A stretch of DNA of 64,000 nt from positions 22,960 to 86,959 of the forward strand of contig ONFP01000022.1 of assembly GCA_900317105.1 (NCBI GenBank), read 5' to 3'. Of the stretch, positions 56,211 through 64,000 are shown in pieces. Origin of the DNA: an uncultured Succinatimonas sp. (GTDB lineage Bacteria; Pseudomonadota; Gammaproteobacteria; Enterobacterales; Succinivibrionaceae). Position numbers and translations under genes: made by a program. The notes beneath the pieces are model-generated. The model saw only the letters and a list, made by a program, of their open reading frames with translations. It ran no database searches and was not told where the DNA came from. Numbering within the stretch: position 1 is the first letter of the stretch; every line of letters starts with the position of its first letter.

Positions 56211-57215
56211 ATGAACTTTTCTAGATATTTAACTGTTTCGGTTCTTGCTGCTGCACTTTGTCTTCCTTTTTCAGGAGCTCAGGCCAAAACGGTTATTGAG
56301 GTTGCTCATACACAGATGGAAACTCATCCGGATCACATTGCCTTGCTGGCCTTCAAAGACTATGTTGAAAGGCATGCCGGTGACATCTATGAGGTTCAGA
56401 TATTTCCAAACAAGAAAGCAGGCTCCAATGAACAGGTCATCGATCTTTTGAGAGCCGGATCTGTTCAGTTTATGGTTATCTCTTCAGCTAATCTGGAGCC
56501 ATACAACAGAAAATATTCGGTATTCTCCATTCCCTATCTGTTCTCCAGTGAAGATGAATATGAAAAGTTTATAACAGATCCTAAGGTTCTGGAGGAGCTT
56601 GGAACAAAGAATGAGGAGGATGGATTCACTCCACTTGTAGCCTTTACCGCAGGTTCGAGAAGCTTCTATGCCAAAAGTCCAATCTCAACACCTGATGATC
56701 TGAAGGGAAAGACCTTCCGTATACAGAGCGGACGTACCAATAAGGATATGATGGAATTTTTCAACGCCAATGAAATGACCATCAGCTTCGGTGAGGTTTA
56801 CAGTGCCCTGAAAAAAGGACTGATAGATGGAGCCGAAAACAATGAGCTGGCACTGGTAGAACAGAAACACGGTGAATTCTGTAAATACTACTCCTATGAT
56901 CATCATCAGATGATTCCAGATCTGCTGGTAGGTTCTACCATATTCCTGTACTCAATTCCGGAGAAGGATTTTGAAATATTCAGACAGGCTGCACTAGAGG
57001 CCCAGGAAGTTGAATTTGCAATGTGGGGAAACAGTATAAAAAAAGCAAAAAAAAGCGCTCAGCAGCTTGGAGTGGAGTTCTTAGAAGTTAATGTGGATGA
57101 CTTCAGAAAAAAAGTTGCACCTATACATGAGTACCTGCTGAAGACCAGACCTGAGATTAAGAGTCTTTACGATAAAGCCAGAGCCATAGGAGCGCAGGAG
57201 ACTGAAAAAAAATAG
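56211..57215 (+). CDS. TRAP transporter substrate-binding protein DctP-like
   Basis: 334 residues with a signal peptide (end AQA/KT, about residue 25) and the TRAP periplasmic-binding fold: VAHTQMETHPDHIALLAFKD, the FPNKKAGSNEQVIDLLRAG strand-turn, and the DLKGKTFRIQSGRTNKDMME segment with the conserved Arg that binds the carboxylate. It probably binds a dicarboxylate or sugar acid. The membrane subunits DctQ and DctM are not adjacent, so this is an orphan or the others lie elsewhere. Confidence 0.85.
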   Translation: MNFSRYLTVSVLAAALCLPFSGAQAKTVIEVAHTQMETHPDHIALLAFKDYVERHAGDIYEVQIFPNKKAGSNEQVIDLLRAGSVQFMVISSANLEPYNRKYSVFSIPYLFSSEDEYEKFITDPKVLEELGTKNEEDGFTPLVAFTAGSRSFYAKSPISTPDDLKGKTFRIQSGRTNKDMMEFFNANEMTISFGEVYSALKKGLIDGAENNELALVEQKHGEFCKYYSYDHHQMIPDLLVGSTIFLYSIPEKDFEIFRQAALEAQEVEFAMWGNSIKKAKKSAQQLGVEFLEVNVDDFRKKVAPIHEYLLKTRPEIKSLYDKARAIGAQETEKK

Positions 57216-57258
57216 CACAAAGAACTCCACCGCTTCCGTTATAATGATTTAATTTAGA

Positions 57259-57288
57259 AATAACCGATTGAAATATCGGTTATTTTTT
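57259..57288 (+). terminator. Terminator after the DctP-like gene
   Basis: AATAACCGAT and ATCGGTTATT form a perfect stem with a 6-base loop, followed by TTTT. Confidence 0.85.
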
Positions 57289-57331
57289 GGACTTCAGATT
57301 ACATCTAACTTCAGCTTACAGGATTTTTTCG

Positions 57332-57712
57332 ATGAATTTCAATGCAGTACATCATATTGCCCTTATCGGTAAGAACTACCATAAATCCCGTCATTTCTAT
57401 GTTGATCTGCTGGGATTTAAGGTTATCAGAGAAAATCACCGCGAAGACAGAAACGACTGGAAAATAGATCTTGCCTGCGGAGATATCGAAATAGAATTGT
57501 TTATCAAGGAAGATGCGCCTGAGAGAAACAGCGGTCCGGAGAGTGCCGGGCTCAGACATCTTGCCTTTAAGGTTGAAAGTGTGGAAGAGACCGTAAAGGA
57601 GCTTAACCGACTGGGAATTGAAACCGAACCTGTCAGAGAGGACACCTTTACACATAAGAAAATGACTTTCTTCCGTGATCCTGACAATCTGCCACTCGAA
57701 ATCCACGAGTAG
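57332..57712 (+). CDS. gloA2: Glyoxalase-like VOC protein GloA2/YaeR
   Basis: 126 residues from ATG 57332 (MNFNAVHHIALIGKNYHKSR), with AGGA upstream. It resembles E. coli YaeR: HHIAxI, FYVDLLGFKVIRENHR, GLRHLAFKVESVEETV and KKMTFFRDPDNLPLEIHE. The metal ligands H8, E70-type, H and E in LEIHE match the vicinal-oxygen-chelate fold. The substrate is not known. Confidence 0.85.
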   Translation: MNFNAVHHIALIGKNYHKSRHFYVDLLGFKVIRENHREDRNDWKIDLACGDIEIELFIKEDAPERNSGPESAGLRHLAFKVESVEETVKELNRLGIETEPVREDTFTHKKMTFFRDPDNLPLEIHE

Positions 57713-57732
57713 CAGATAATGGCTGTACAAAA

Positions 57733-59901
57733 CTAGTAGTAGGAGTATCCTTTGACAGCCTCAATCATCAGAGGAACATCCTGCTTTCCTTTATATTCAC
57801 GAACCAGATCGCGAAGGAATGAGCTGGCACCTGTAGGTTCCGAGTTACCGAACATGCTTCTGACCTGAGCATAGCTGATGAACAGAGCTTTCTTGGCACG
57901 GGTCACACCTACGTATGCCAGACGTCTCTCCTCTGCAAGAGATTTATCTGAATAGGCACAGAGTCTTGATGGAAGAATATCCTTTTCAAAACCTACCAGA
58001 AATACATATTTGAACTCAAGACCTTTAGAGGCGTGCATTGTCATCAGATTAACCGCATCCGCAACATTGGAGGTACCGCCCTCCTCATTAAGCTCACCGG
58101 TTGAAACCAGTGTGATGTTGGACAAATAGGTTAAAAGAGGATCTTCAGTTTTCTTTTCCTTCTCTGTTGCAGACTCAGCCTCAGAGGTATTTTCCTCAGT
58201 AGAGTCATCCTCAGCAGGAGGAGCCGCTTCAAATTCCTTTATATTGGAAATCAGCATACCAAGGTTGGCATAACGGGAGTGTTCCTCGGTATCCTTGCCA
58301 TCCTTGAAGTCCTTTTCCTGATAGTACTTATAAAGGCCTGTCATTCTGAGCATCTCATCTGCAAATGCAGAAAGACTCATATTCTGTCTTTTCTCATTCA
58401 GAGCCTTGAAAAGCTCATAGAATACAGAAATCTTTTTATAAAGAGAGCTTAGGGTCTTATCAACATTCCCTGAATTTACATGAGCCTCCAGAAGACGCAT
58501 GGCCCTGATCAGAGAACAGTTTCTCTCGTTGGCAATGACTCTGAGTCCTTCAACTACCTTAGGTCCAATCTTTCTTGAAGGAGTATTGATGATTCGAAGT
58601 AATGCGGTATCGTCATCCTCATTCACGAGAATTCTCATATAGGCGATGGCATCGAGAATCTCGGCACGCTCAAAGAACTTCTGTCCACCGTAAATAACAA
58701 AGGGAATATGCTTTCTTAAAAGGTTCTGCTCAAAATCCAGTGAAAGATAGTTGTTACGGTACAGAATGGCGATATCTCGGTAATCAACTCCGGAATCATG
58801 CAGTGTGGCAATTCTGTCGGTAACAGTAGCAGATTCAACCTTATTGTTGGCGCAGTTCAGGATTTTAACCTTGTCACCCTCACCGAAATTACCCTTTAAA
58901 ACCTTCTCCATCAGGCGGTCACTGTTAAAGCCGATAATGGTATTTGCAACATCCAGGATTTTCTGAGTGGAACGGTAGTTCAAAGCCAGGAGCACCTGCT
59001 TAACATCTGAGAAATCTTCCAGAAACTTTCTCATGTTGCCGACATCAGCGCCTCTCCAGCCATAGATTGACTGATCATCATCACCCACCACCAGCACATG
59101 TGAATCAGGACCTGCGATCAGACGCAGGAAGCGGTACTGGATTGAGTTGGTGTCCTGAAACTCATCAACCAGAATCTCTTTGAATCGGCGGTGTTGAAGC
59201 TCACGGATTTCACGGTTGTTTTCCAGAAGTTCAACGGTTCTTAAGAGCAGTTCACTGAAATCTACTGAGTTTTCCTGGTTGCAGACCTTCTCATAAACGG
59301 AGTAGACGCGGTCTGTAATTTTCACATGATCAGGAGACTTTGCGGAAACCATCTTGCTGTAGGCCAGAGCTCGAATTCCGTTTTCCTTCTGCTTGCTGAT
59401 ATTAGAGGCAATATCAGAAGGCTTAAACTCCTTGGTATCAATATTCATGTCCTTCATCAGACGCTTAACCAGAGATACCTGACTGTCAGTATCGAGAATG
59501 GTAAAACCAGGAACCAGACCTGCATACTGGGCATAGGCTCTGAGCAGTCTTAGGCATATGGAATGGAAGGTATTGGCCCATAGGGAGGACTGAACTGAAT
59601 TGCCTACCATCAGACTGAGTCTTTCACGCATTTCGGTAGCTGCTTTGTTGGTAAAGGTTACCGCCATGATGTTGCGAGGAGCAATATGATAATGCTTGAT
59701 AAGCCAGGCTATTCTTGAAACCAGAACTCTGGTCTTGCCGGTTCCGGCCCCGGCGATAATCAGCATATTGCGCAGCTCAGCAGAAACAGCCTCATGCTGT
59801 GATTCATTCAGTCCTTCAAGAATGCTGTCAGACTGAGGATCTTCATCAAGAGCATCTTCTGATAGGCCGTTGTTAAACTCGTATAGTGAATTGTCTTGCA
59901 T
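57733..59901 (-). CDS. uvrD: DNA helicase II UvrD
   Basis: 722 residues, a superfamily 1A 3'-5' helicase for mismatch and excision repair. Walker A is IAGAGTGKTRVLVSR; VDEFQDTNSIQYRFLRL is Walker B; GDDDQSIYGWRGADV, LNYRST and GVTRAKKALF are the remaining motifs. An acidic insert of about 30 residues lies near 565-595 (AEDDSTEENTSEAE). The C-terminal Tudor-like part is shorter than in E. coli. The order xerC-yigB-uvrD supports UvrD over Rep or PcrA. Confidence 0.92.
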   Translation of the reverse strand: MQDNSLYEFNNGLSEDALDEDPQSDSILEGLNESQHEAVSAELRNMLIIAGAGTGKTRVLVSRIAWLIKHYHIAPRNIMAVTFTNKAATEMRERLSLMVGNSVQSSLWANTFHSICLRLLRAYAQYAGLVPGFTILDTDSQVSLVKRLMKDMNIDTKEFKPSDIASNISKQKENGIRALAYSKMVSAKSPDHVKITDRVYSVYEKVCNQENSVDFSELLLRTVELLENNREIRELQHRRFKEILVDEFQDTNSIQYRFLRLIAGPDSHVLVVGDDDQSIYGWRGADVGNMRKFLEDFSDVKQVLLALNYRSTQKILDVANTIIGFNSDRLMEKVLKGNFGEGDKVKILNCANNKVESATVTDRIATLHDSGVDYRDIAILYRNNYLSLDFEQNLLRKHIPFVIYGGQKFFERAEILDAIAYMRILVNEDDDTALLRIINTPSRKIGPKVVEGLRVIANERNCSLIRAMRLLEAHVNSGNVDKTLSSLYKKISVFYELFKALNEKRQNMSLSAFADEMLRMTGLYKYYQEKDFKDGKDTEEHSRYANLGMLISNIKEFEAAPPAEDDSTEENTSEAESATEKEKKTEDPLLTYLSNITLVSTGELNEEGGTSNVADAVNLMTMHASKGLEFKYVFLVGFEKDILPSRLCAYSDKSLAEERRLAYVGVTRAKKALFISYAQVRSMFGNSEPTGASSFLRDLVREYKGKQDVPLMIEAVKGYSYY

Positions 59902-59903
59902 AT

Positions 59904-60635
59904 TTACAGTAAATCTTTAAGTTCTAGAACATTGTCCAGGAGAATATCAGGCAGCACCTTAAGCTGCTTTTCATCAGGTGAAATACCGGTGTAGCCTTTG
60001 TATACCCAGGCACATTTACAGCCGGACTGAACAGCTCCATAAACATCGGTGAAAGGATCATCACCGATATGAAGTATTTCATCTATTTTAACATTTTTGT
60101 ATTTAGCGCACTCTATGAACATATCTGCATAGGGTTTTCTGCGCAGACCTCCTACAGAAGGACGGATATCGCGCTCAAAATAACTTTCAAGACCGATTTT
60201 TTCAGGCTTAAGATTTCCGTTTGAAAGCGCAATCATCGGATATTTCTCGCTGAGAGAGGCAAGCATATCATAGATATCCTGATGAACAAATCCGGCCGAA
60301 CGGTGATCTACAAAAAGATCAACAAGTTCTCTGGCCTCATCAAGGCCGTTCTTTAAAGGGATCTTAAGACGCTTGAAGGCCTCAACCAGACTTACCTCAC
60401 GCAAAAGGGTAACATCGTCGGCAAGAGCAGGATTATCATGAAGAACCTCAGCCTTAACCTGTGACCAGTAGTCATACTTAAGACAGGCCCCGCCTAAACC
60501 GTAGGTGTCGCAGAGGTACTGGGTGAACCAGGCATCAGCTTTACGTAAAACCGTCTCACAGTCATAAAGGGTATTATCTAAATCAAAGGAAAGGACTTTA
60601 ATCTTACTGAGATCAATCTGTTTTAAAAATTTCAA
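59904..60635 (-). CDS. yigB: HAD hydrolase, YigB-like FMN phosphatase
   Basis: 243 residues. Motif I is VLSFDLDNTLYDCE (DxD), motif II in IALSNGN and motif III/IV in LHIGDDPFTDVYGAVQSGCK. In E. coli YigB hydrolyses FMN. The neighbours xerC (4-base overlap) and uvrD (2-base gap) match the E. coli order. Confidence 0.9.
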   Translation of the reverse strand: MKFLKQIDLSKIKVLSFDLDNTLYDCETVLRKADAWFTQYLCDTYGLGGACLKYDYWSQVKAEVLHDNPALADDVTLLREVSLVEAFKRLKIPLKNGLDEARELVDLFVDHRSAGFVHQDIYDMLASLSEKYPMIALSNGNLKPEKIGLESYFERDIRPSVGGLRRKPYADMFIECAKYKNVKIDEILHIGDDPFTDVYGAVQSGCKCAWVYKGYTGISPDEKQLKVLPDILLDNVLELKDLL

Positions 60636-61543
60636 TTCTTTTTCCTGGATGCTAATGGATGAGAGTTATTATATACGGCTTTTAGATGTTCAAAATCCAG
60701 ATGAGTATAAATCTGTGTTGCAGCAAGACTGGCATGCCCCAGCATTTCCTGAACCGAGCGCAGATCCGCACCTCCCTGCAGAAGTTCTGTTGCAAACGAA
60801 TGTCTGAGCTTGTGCGGGTTAAGATGAGTGGTAACACTGGCCTTGTCACACAGTTTCATCAGATTCTGCTCTACAGCACGGGTAGTCAGTCTTGAACCGA
60901 AACGGTTTAAAAACAGAGCAGGCTCTTTAGGCTCAAAACTTTCTCTAATCAGAAGATAGTCATTTATTCTTGAAATAGCACTGTCATTAACAGGAACCAC
61001 TCTCTGCTTGCTGCCCTTTCCCAGCACTCTTACTTCCTGAACAAATTCGTCATAATCCTCAAGATCAAGACCAACCAGTTCAGAAACACGCAGACCAGAG
61101 GAGAACAGCAGTTCAACAATAGCAAGATCACGTCTCTCGTATATTGTTTCCGGGTTCAATGACAGAATGGCATCTATCTCTGTTAAAGAGAGTATCTTTG
61201 GCAGATGTCTTTTGATCTTGGGCGCTTTTATCAGTGAAAAAGGATTATCTGGGATTTCTTCAATGGATACGAGAAATTTGAAAAAGGAACTTAAGGCGTA
61301 AAGATCATGGGCAACAGAATTATTGTTGAGCTTGTTCAGATCAGCATCAAAATTAAATTCTCTCTGAATTACTCGCATCTGTTCGAGTTTTACGTCTTTC
61401 CATTCTTTAAGATCAGAAAACTCGCGCTCCAGAACCTCCAGAGCTTTAGTAAGAACACGCTGATAAGATTCTATAGTATGCTGACTTGCCCGTTTCTCAA
61501 AACGAAGTTTATCTAAATACCTGTCAATAAAATCTTTTAACAT
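60632..61543 (-). CDS. xerC: Tyrosine recombinase XerC
   Basis: 303 residues. The N-terminal SAM-like domain is RYLDKLRFEKRASQHTIESY. The catalytic set is complete: R in SSGLRVSELVGL, the beta-hairpin K in VLGKGSKQRVV, HKLRHSFATELL, LGHASLAATQ and Y in IYTHL. With XerD it resolves chromosome dimers at dif. No dif-like site was found in this window. Confidence 0.93.
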   Translation of the reverse strand: MLKDFIDRYLDKLRFEKRASQHTIESYQRVLTKALEVLEREFSDLKEWKDVKLEQMRVIQREFNFDADLNKLNNNSVAHDLYALSSFFKFLVSIEEIPDNPFSLIKAPKIKRHLPKILSLTEIDAILSLNPETIYERRDLAIVELLFSSGLRVSELVGLDLEDYDEFVQEVRVLGKGSKQRVVPVNDSAISRINDYLLIRESFEPKEPALFLNRFGSRLTTRAVEQNLMKLCDKASVTTHLNPHKLRHSFATELLQGGADLRSVQEMLGHASLAATQIYTHLDFEHLKAVYNNSHPLASRKKN

Positions 61544-61694
61544 ATTACACTTTCAGAAATTTCCGCTTAATTTAGATAGACATCTTTCAATATTACTATT
61601 CAAAAGTATGACTTCTTTTTTTCAATCAGGCAACCCAAAAAACAAATTGAGTTAACACTGAATTTAATTCATATTTTTCACATGACTAGTACAC

Positions 61695-61820
61695 ATAGTT
61701 GGAAAAGTGGACAAAACACTCCTGTTATAGTTGGATAAATGGGCAAAATACCCCTGTTTATAGTTGGAAAAGTGGGCAAAATACCCCCTGTTTATAGTTG
61801 GAAAAGTGGGCAAAATAAAA
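61695..61820. repeat. Tandem repeat array (32-34-bp unit) upstream of AAA_14 copy 2
   Basis: Four units begin ATAGTTGGA at 61695, 61727, 61760 and 61794; the spacing grows from 32 to 33 to 34 bases. The core is GTTGGAAAAGTGGGCAAAAT, and the changes lie in the C-run and T-run of the linker (CTCCTGTT to CCCCCTGTTT). The last unit runs into the promoter. No unique spacers, so it is not CRISPR. Bases 61544-61694 hold nothing else recognisable. Confidence 0.95.
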
Positions 61821-61827
61821 CTATAAT
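61798..61827 (+). promoter_or_regulatory. Promoter of AAA_14 copy 2 overlapping the last repeat
   Basis: TTGGAA (61798-61803), 18-base spacer, TATAAT (61822-61827), 32 bases before the ATG. The -35 lies inside the repeat core, so a protein that binds the repeat would cover it. Confidence 0.65.
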
Positions 61828-61859
61828 ATAACAAAGATCCAGCAAAACAGGCGATAAGC

Positions 61860-63212
61860 ATGAATTCTCTTAAAAGAAAAATAGACCATTATCTAAAGAC
61901 TCATTTTGAAAGCAACAAAACAGCCCTTTTAATCGAAGGAGCAAGACAGATTGGAAAGACACACTCAATTAGAGAGTATGGAAAAAAATATGAGAGTTTC
62001 ATCGAAATAAATTTTATTGAGCAACCTGAAGCAGTATCGTTATTCAGGAATTTAAAGAATTCTAAGGATCTGTTAGCAAGATTATCTCTTTTTACTACAA
62101 AGTCTCTCAAAAAAAATTCTACACTCATATTTTTCGACGAGGTTCAGGTGTGTCCTGAAATACTGACATACATTAAGTTTCTTGTTGAAGAAGGATCCTA
62201 CCGTTACGTTTTAAGTGGTTCACTGTTGGGAATAGAGCTCAACAATCTAAGATCAGCTCCTGTAGGATATCTCACGATTAAGAGAATGTATCCTCTTTCT
62301 ATTGAAGAATTCTTCTCAAATCTTGGGATTGGACAGAATATTATTGAGTCGCTAAAAAAATCCTATATAAATCTATCACCTATAGACGAATTCGTTCATC
62401 AGAAAATGATGGAATTATTCAGACTTTACTTAGTTGTTGGAGGAATGCCAGCTGTAGTAAAAAAATATATTGAAACCAACAATCTTCAGGAAGTTTTATC
62501 AACTCAGAAACAAATCCTAAATCTTTACAGAAAGGACATAAGTAAATACGATGACAAAAACAGATTATCAATAATTGAAATTTTTAATCTAATTGCTCCT
62601 GAACTTAATAACCCTAACAAGAGATTTATCATTAAGGATCTTGGGAAAAATATAAAATTCGACCGATATGAAAACAGCTTCCTATGGTTAAAGGATGCAG
62701 GTGTATCCATACCTGTCTATAACATTGATGATTTAAAAATACCTTTAATTCTTTCCAAATCCAGAAGCTTATTCAAATTGTTCATGAATGATATAGGTCT
62801 TCTTGCTGCTGAATACTCTCAAGGAATTCAACTTAGGATTATAAGCGGAGACAACAGTATAAATTGTGGTTCTATATTTGAAAACGCAGTGGCTCAGGAA
62901 CTGTTGTCTAAAGATTATGAACTCTTTTATTACAATAACAAAAAGAGAGGAGAATTGGATTTTGTTATTGATTATGAAGGAAAAGTTTTACCAATTGAGG
63001 TTAAGTCTGGAAAAGATTACAAAATACATAGAGCTCTTTCAAACATATTGGCAGATAGTGAATACAAAATTGATAGAGCAATTGTATTCACTAACTCTAA
63101 TATCCAGGTTGAAGGTAACAAACTATACCTTCCGATTTACATGGTAATGTTCTTGGAAAAACCAGACAATATTCCCTCGTTTTATAAGATAGATGTATCA
63201 GCTTTTAATTAA
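61860..63212 (+). CDS. AAA_14/DUF4143 ATPase with PD-(D/E)XK-like C-terminus (copy 2)
   Basis: 450 residues with the same plan as the protein at 38228-39589: Walker A GARQIGKT at exactly the same place (27-34), Walker B LIFFDEVQVCPE, VLSGSLLGIEL, and the pairs EEFF and VVGGMPAVVKKYIET. The nuclease-like core is GELDFVIDY...LPIEVKSGK, with D367, E380 and K382. Outside these motifs the two copies are quite different, so they are old relatives and not a recent duplication. Function is unknown. It lies after xerC and before a nuclease-gene remnant. Confidence 0.86.
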   Translation: MNSLKRKIDHYLKTHFESNKTALLIEGARQIGKTHSIREYGKKYESFIEINFIEQPEAVSLFRNLKNSKDLLARLSLFTTKSLKKNSTLIFFDEVQVCPEILTYIKFLVEEGSYRYVLSGSLLGIELNNLRSAPVGYLTIKRMYPLSIEEFFSNLGIGQNIIESLKKSYINLSPIDEFVHQKMMELFRLYLVVGGMPAVVKKYIETNNLQEVLSTQKQILNLYRKDISKYDDKNRLSIIEIFNLIAPELNNPNKRFIIKDLGKNIKFDRYENSFLWLKDAGVSIPVYNIDDLKIPLILSKSRSLFKLFMNDIGLLAAEYSQGIQLRIISGDNSINCGSIFENAVAQELLSKDYELFYYNNKKRGELDFVIDYEGKVLPIEVKSGKDYKIHRALSNILADSEYKIDRAIVFTNSNIQVEGNKLYLPIYMVMFLEKPDNIPSFYKIDVSAFN

Positions 63213-63237
63213 AAAAAATGAATTGACGATTAACTCT

Positions 63238-63447
63238 CCTGTATTTTGGAGTTAAAGAAAACTGAAAAACTTGAATACTGCTATGATGCAGCTCAGGCTG
63301 CAACTAAGCAGATAATCAAAAAAGATTATGCTTCAAATTTTATTTCCAGAAGATAAAAGAAAGTCTATGGAATCGGTATTAGCTTTTAAAAAAGAGCTGT
63401 GAGATTATTTCCCTTGGAAATCAGGTAAAAGATTCTGCTAATCAGTA
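63238..63447 (+). pseudogene. Remnant of a PDDEXK_9-type (AAA-ATPase-like) nuclease gene
   Basis: Only the C-terminal end is left, in two frames. LELKKTEKLEYCYDAAQAAT with KQIIKKDYASNF, then a stop, then KKVYGIGISF and KKSCEIISLGNQ in shifted frames. The pattern ELKxxxxxxxLxxAxxxAxxQIxxxxYA followed by a GIxF strand is the end of the PDDEXK_9 (DUF1703) nuclease domain found in another large group of AAA-ATPase proteins. No start is visible. This is decayed DNA, a sign that such genes come and go here. Confidence 0.6.
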
Positions 63448-63522
63448 GATTTATTCTATTAAACCATCAAGTCCGACGAGCATTGATTATGTTTTGCTTT
63501 GGTGAATAATGTTCTGGAAAAA

Positions 63523-63568
63523 AAGGATCTCAAATAAAATAATGTCGGAGTTTTCATCTGAGATCCTT
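63523..63568 (-). terminator. Terminator of the right-edge autotransporter
   Basis: AAGGATCTCA pairs perfectly with TGAGATCCTT across a 26-base loop. On the minus strand TTTTTTT follows. It lies 27 bases after the stop. Confidence 0.75.
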
Positions 63569-63594
63569 GAAATGATGGACTTTTTATTCAGCTT

Positions 63595-64000
63595 TTAGAA
63601 CATATACTTGATATCGGCACTTGCCCATGCTCCTCTGAAGTTATCACCGTACAGGCCCTTTAGACTGAAATCAAGAGTAAGACCTGTATTGGATGCAGGC
63701 TTAACTGCTACACCAATCTCACCAAAAGCACGTGTACCTTTTGTCTTAGAAGACTTAGCCCATGCCTTATCATCTACCTTCAGCTTTGATTTACCGTCAA
63801 ATTCATGCTCTAGTCCTGCTCCACCATAAAGAGAAGTTACAGGAGTAAAATCATGGGTGTATCTTCCAGCAACACGTAAACGATTTGAATTTACAGCTGA
63901 GAGCTTATATTTACCGCCAGCATTGAAGGAATCACTAGCCTGATAGAGGTAGAAATACTTTCCATAGATATCTAGACTGTTAGTGTCATCAATTTTAATG
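63595..64000 (-). CDS. Autotransporter beta-barrel, C-terminal part (runs off the window)
   Basis: About 134 residues of a barrel whose 5' part is outside. It ends in ADIKYMF with the terminal Phe. It is close to the barrel of the autotransporter at 3667-5871: NSLDIYGKYFYLYQ against NALDLYGKYFFLHQ, YGDNFRGAWASADIKYMF against GDGFRGAWANAEMKYLF, and both have HEFDGKSKL/YEFDGKSEL. The two genes are opposite in direction and about 58 kb apart. Confidence 0.9.
   Translation of the reverse strand, partial: IKIDDTNSLDIYGKYFYLYQASDSFNAGGKYKLSAVNSNRLRVAGRYTHDFTPVTSLYGGAGLEHEFDGKSKLKVDDKAWAKSSKTKGTRAFGEIGVAVKPASNTGLTLDFSLKGLYGDNFRGAWASADIKYMF

Noticed and set aside
57733-59901. Helicase Rep or a defence helicase
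   Set aside because: Position after yigB and xerC and the motif details fit UvrD.
60632-61543. Integrase of a mobile element
   Set aside because: Length, catalytic set and the xerC-yigB-uvrD order fit housekeeping XerC. No attachment sites or phage genes are near.
61664-61861. Minus-strand reading frame with Tyr/Phe/His-rich repeats
   Set aside because: It only reads through the tandem repeats and promoter of the AAA_14 gene on the other strand. Its start overlaps that gene's ATG and there is no ribosome site.

Overview
The window looks like a chromosomal segment of a low-GC (about 40 % by eye) gammaproteobacterium. The gene orders are gammaproteobacterial: cysS//ppiB-lpxH, xerC-yigB-uvrD, yggS-proC-yggT, pqiABC and a full S10-spc-alpha ribosomal superoperon. 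The mix with autotransporters, a TRAP-type binding protein and many AAA ATPase/PD-(D/E)XK proteins suggests a host-associated anaerobe of the Succinivibrionaceae type. That family assignment is an inference and was not tested by any search.

Layout. 1-3.3 kb: end of purM, then speA-speB (arginine to putrescine through agmatine). 3.7-5.9 kb: an autotransporter, whose beta-barrel has a close relative cut off by the right edge (63.6-64 kb). 5.9-13.3 kb: ferredoxin, a YggS-ProC fusion, yggT, parC, an L,D-transpeptidase, an EcsC-like protein, an acidic small protein and a flavin-reductase-like protein. 13.4-28.6 kb, all on the minus strand: rpsJ to rplQ, followed by a second rpoA-like gene. 28.7-38.2 kb: a phosphoethanolamine-transferase-like enzyme, queH, pyrE, yicC, a YbjD/OLD-type nuclease, cysS, ppiB and lpxH. 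38.2-47 kb is the accessory part: an AAA_14/DUF4143 ATPase with tandem repeats upstream, polA, a broken 11-residue-repeat periplasmic protein, and a locus with a type III secretion class II chaperone-like protein between two paralogous proteins that carry a long hydrophobic Gly/Ala core. 47.2-61.5 kb is ordinary: yhhQ, trxA, a Sel1 protein, pqiABC, sseB, ddl, rho, a TRAP binding protein, gloA2, uvrD, yigB and xerC. 61.6-63.5 kb: a second AAA_14/DUF4143 ATPase, again with tandem repeats upstream, then the remains of a PDDEXK_9-type nuclease gene.

Most interesting points. (1) There are two different RNA polymerase alpha genes on either side of rplQ. The full-length gene in the usual place has lost the Arg pair that contacts beta (R44/R45 in E. 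coli). The second gene keeps that pair and is otherwise the more conventional alpha. This suggests a specialised alpha heterodimer, as is known in Francisella. (2) Two unrelated tandem-repeat arrays with 32-34 bp units sit just upstream of two AAA_14/DUF4143 ATPase genes. (3) A chaperone-translocator-like cassette stands alone, with no secretion apparatus in view. (4) YggS is fused to ProC and has lost its PLP-binding lysine segment.

A caution: rpsE, which should be essential, and the second rpoA both carry internal deletions of about 70 bp with frame loss. YggS has a 39-bp in-frame loss and the 11-residue-repeat gene a 29-bp duplication. Some of these may be assembly errors, and this should be settled before biology is built on them.
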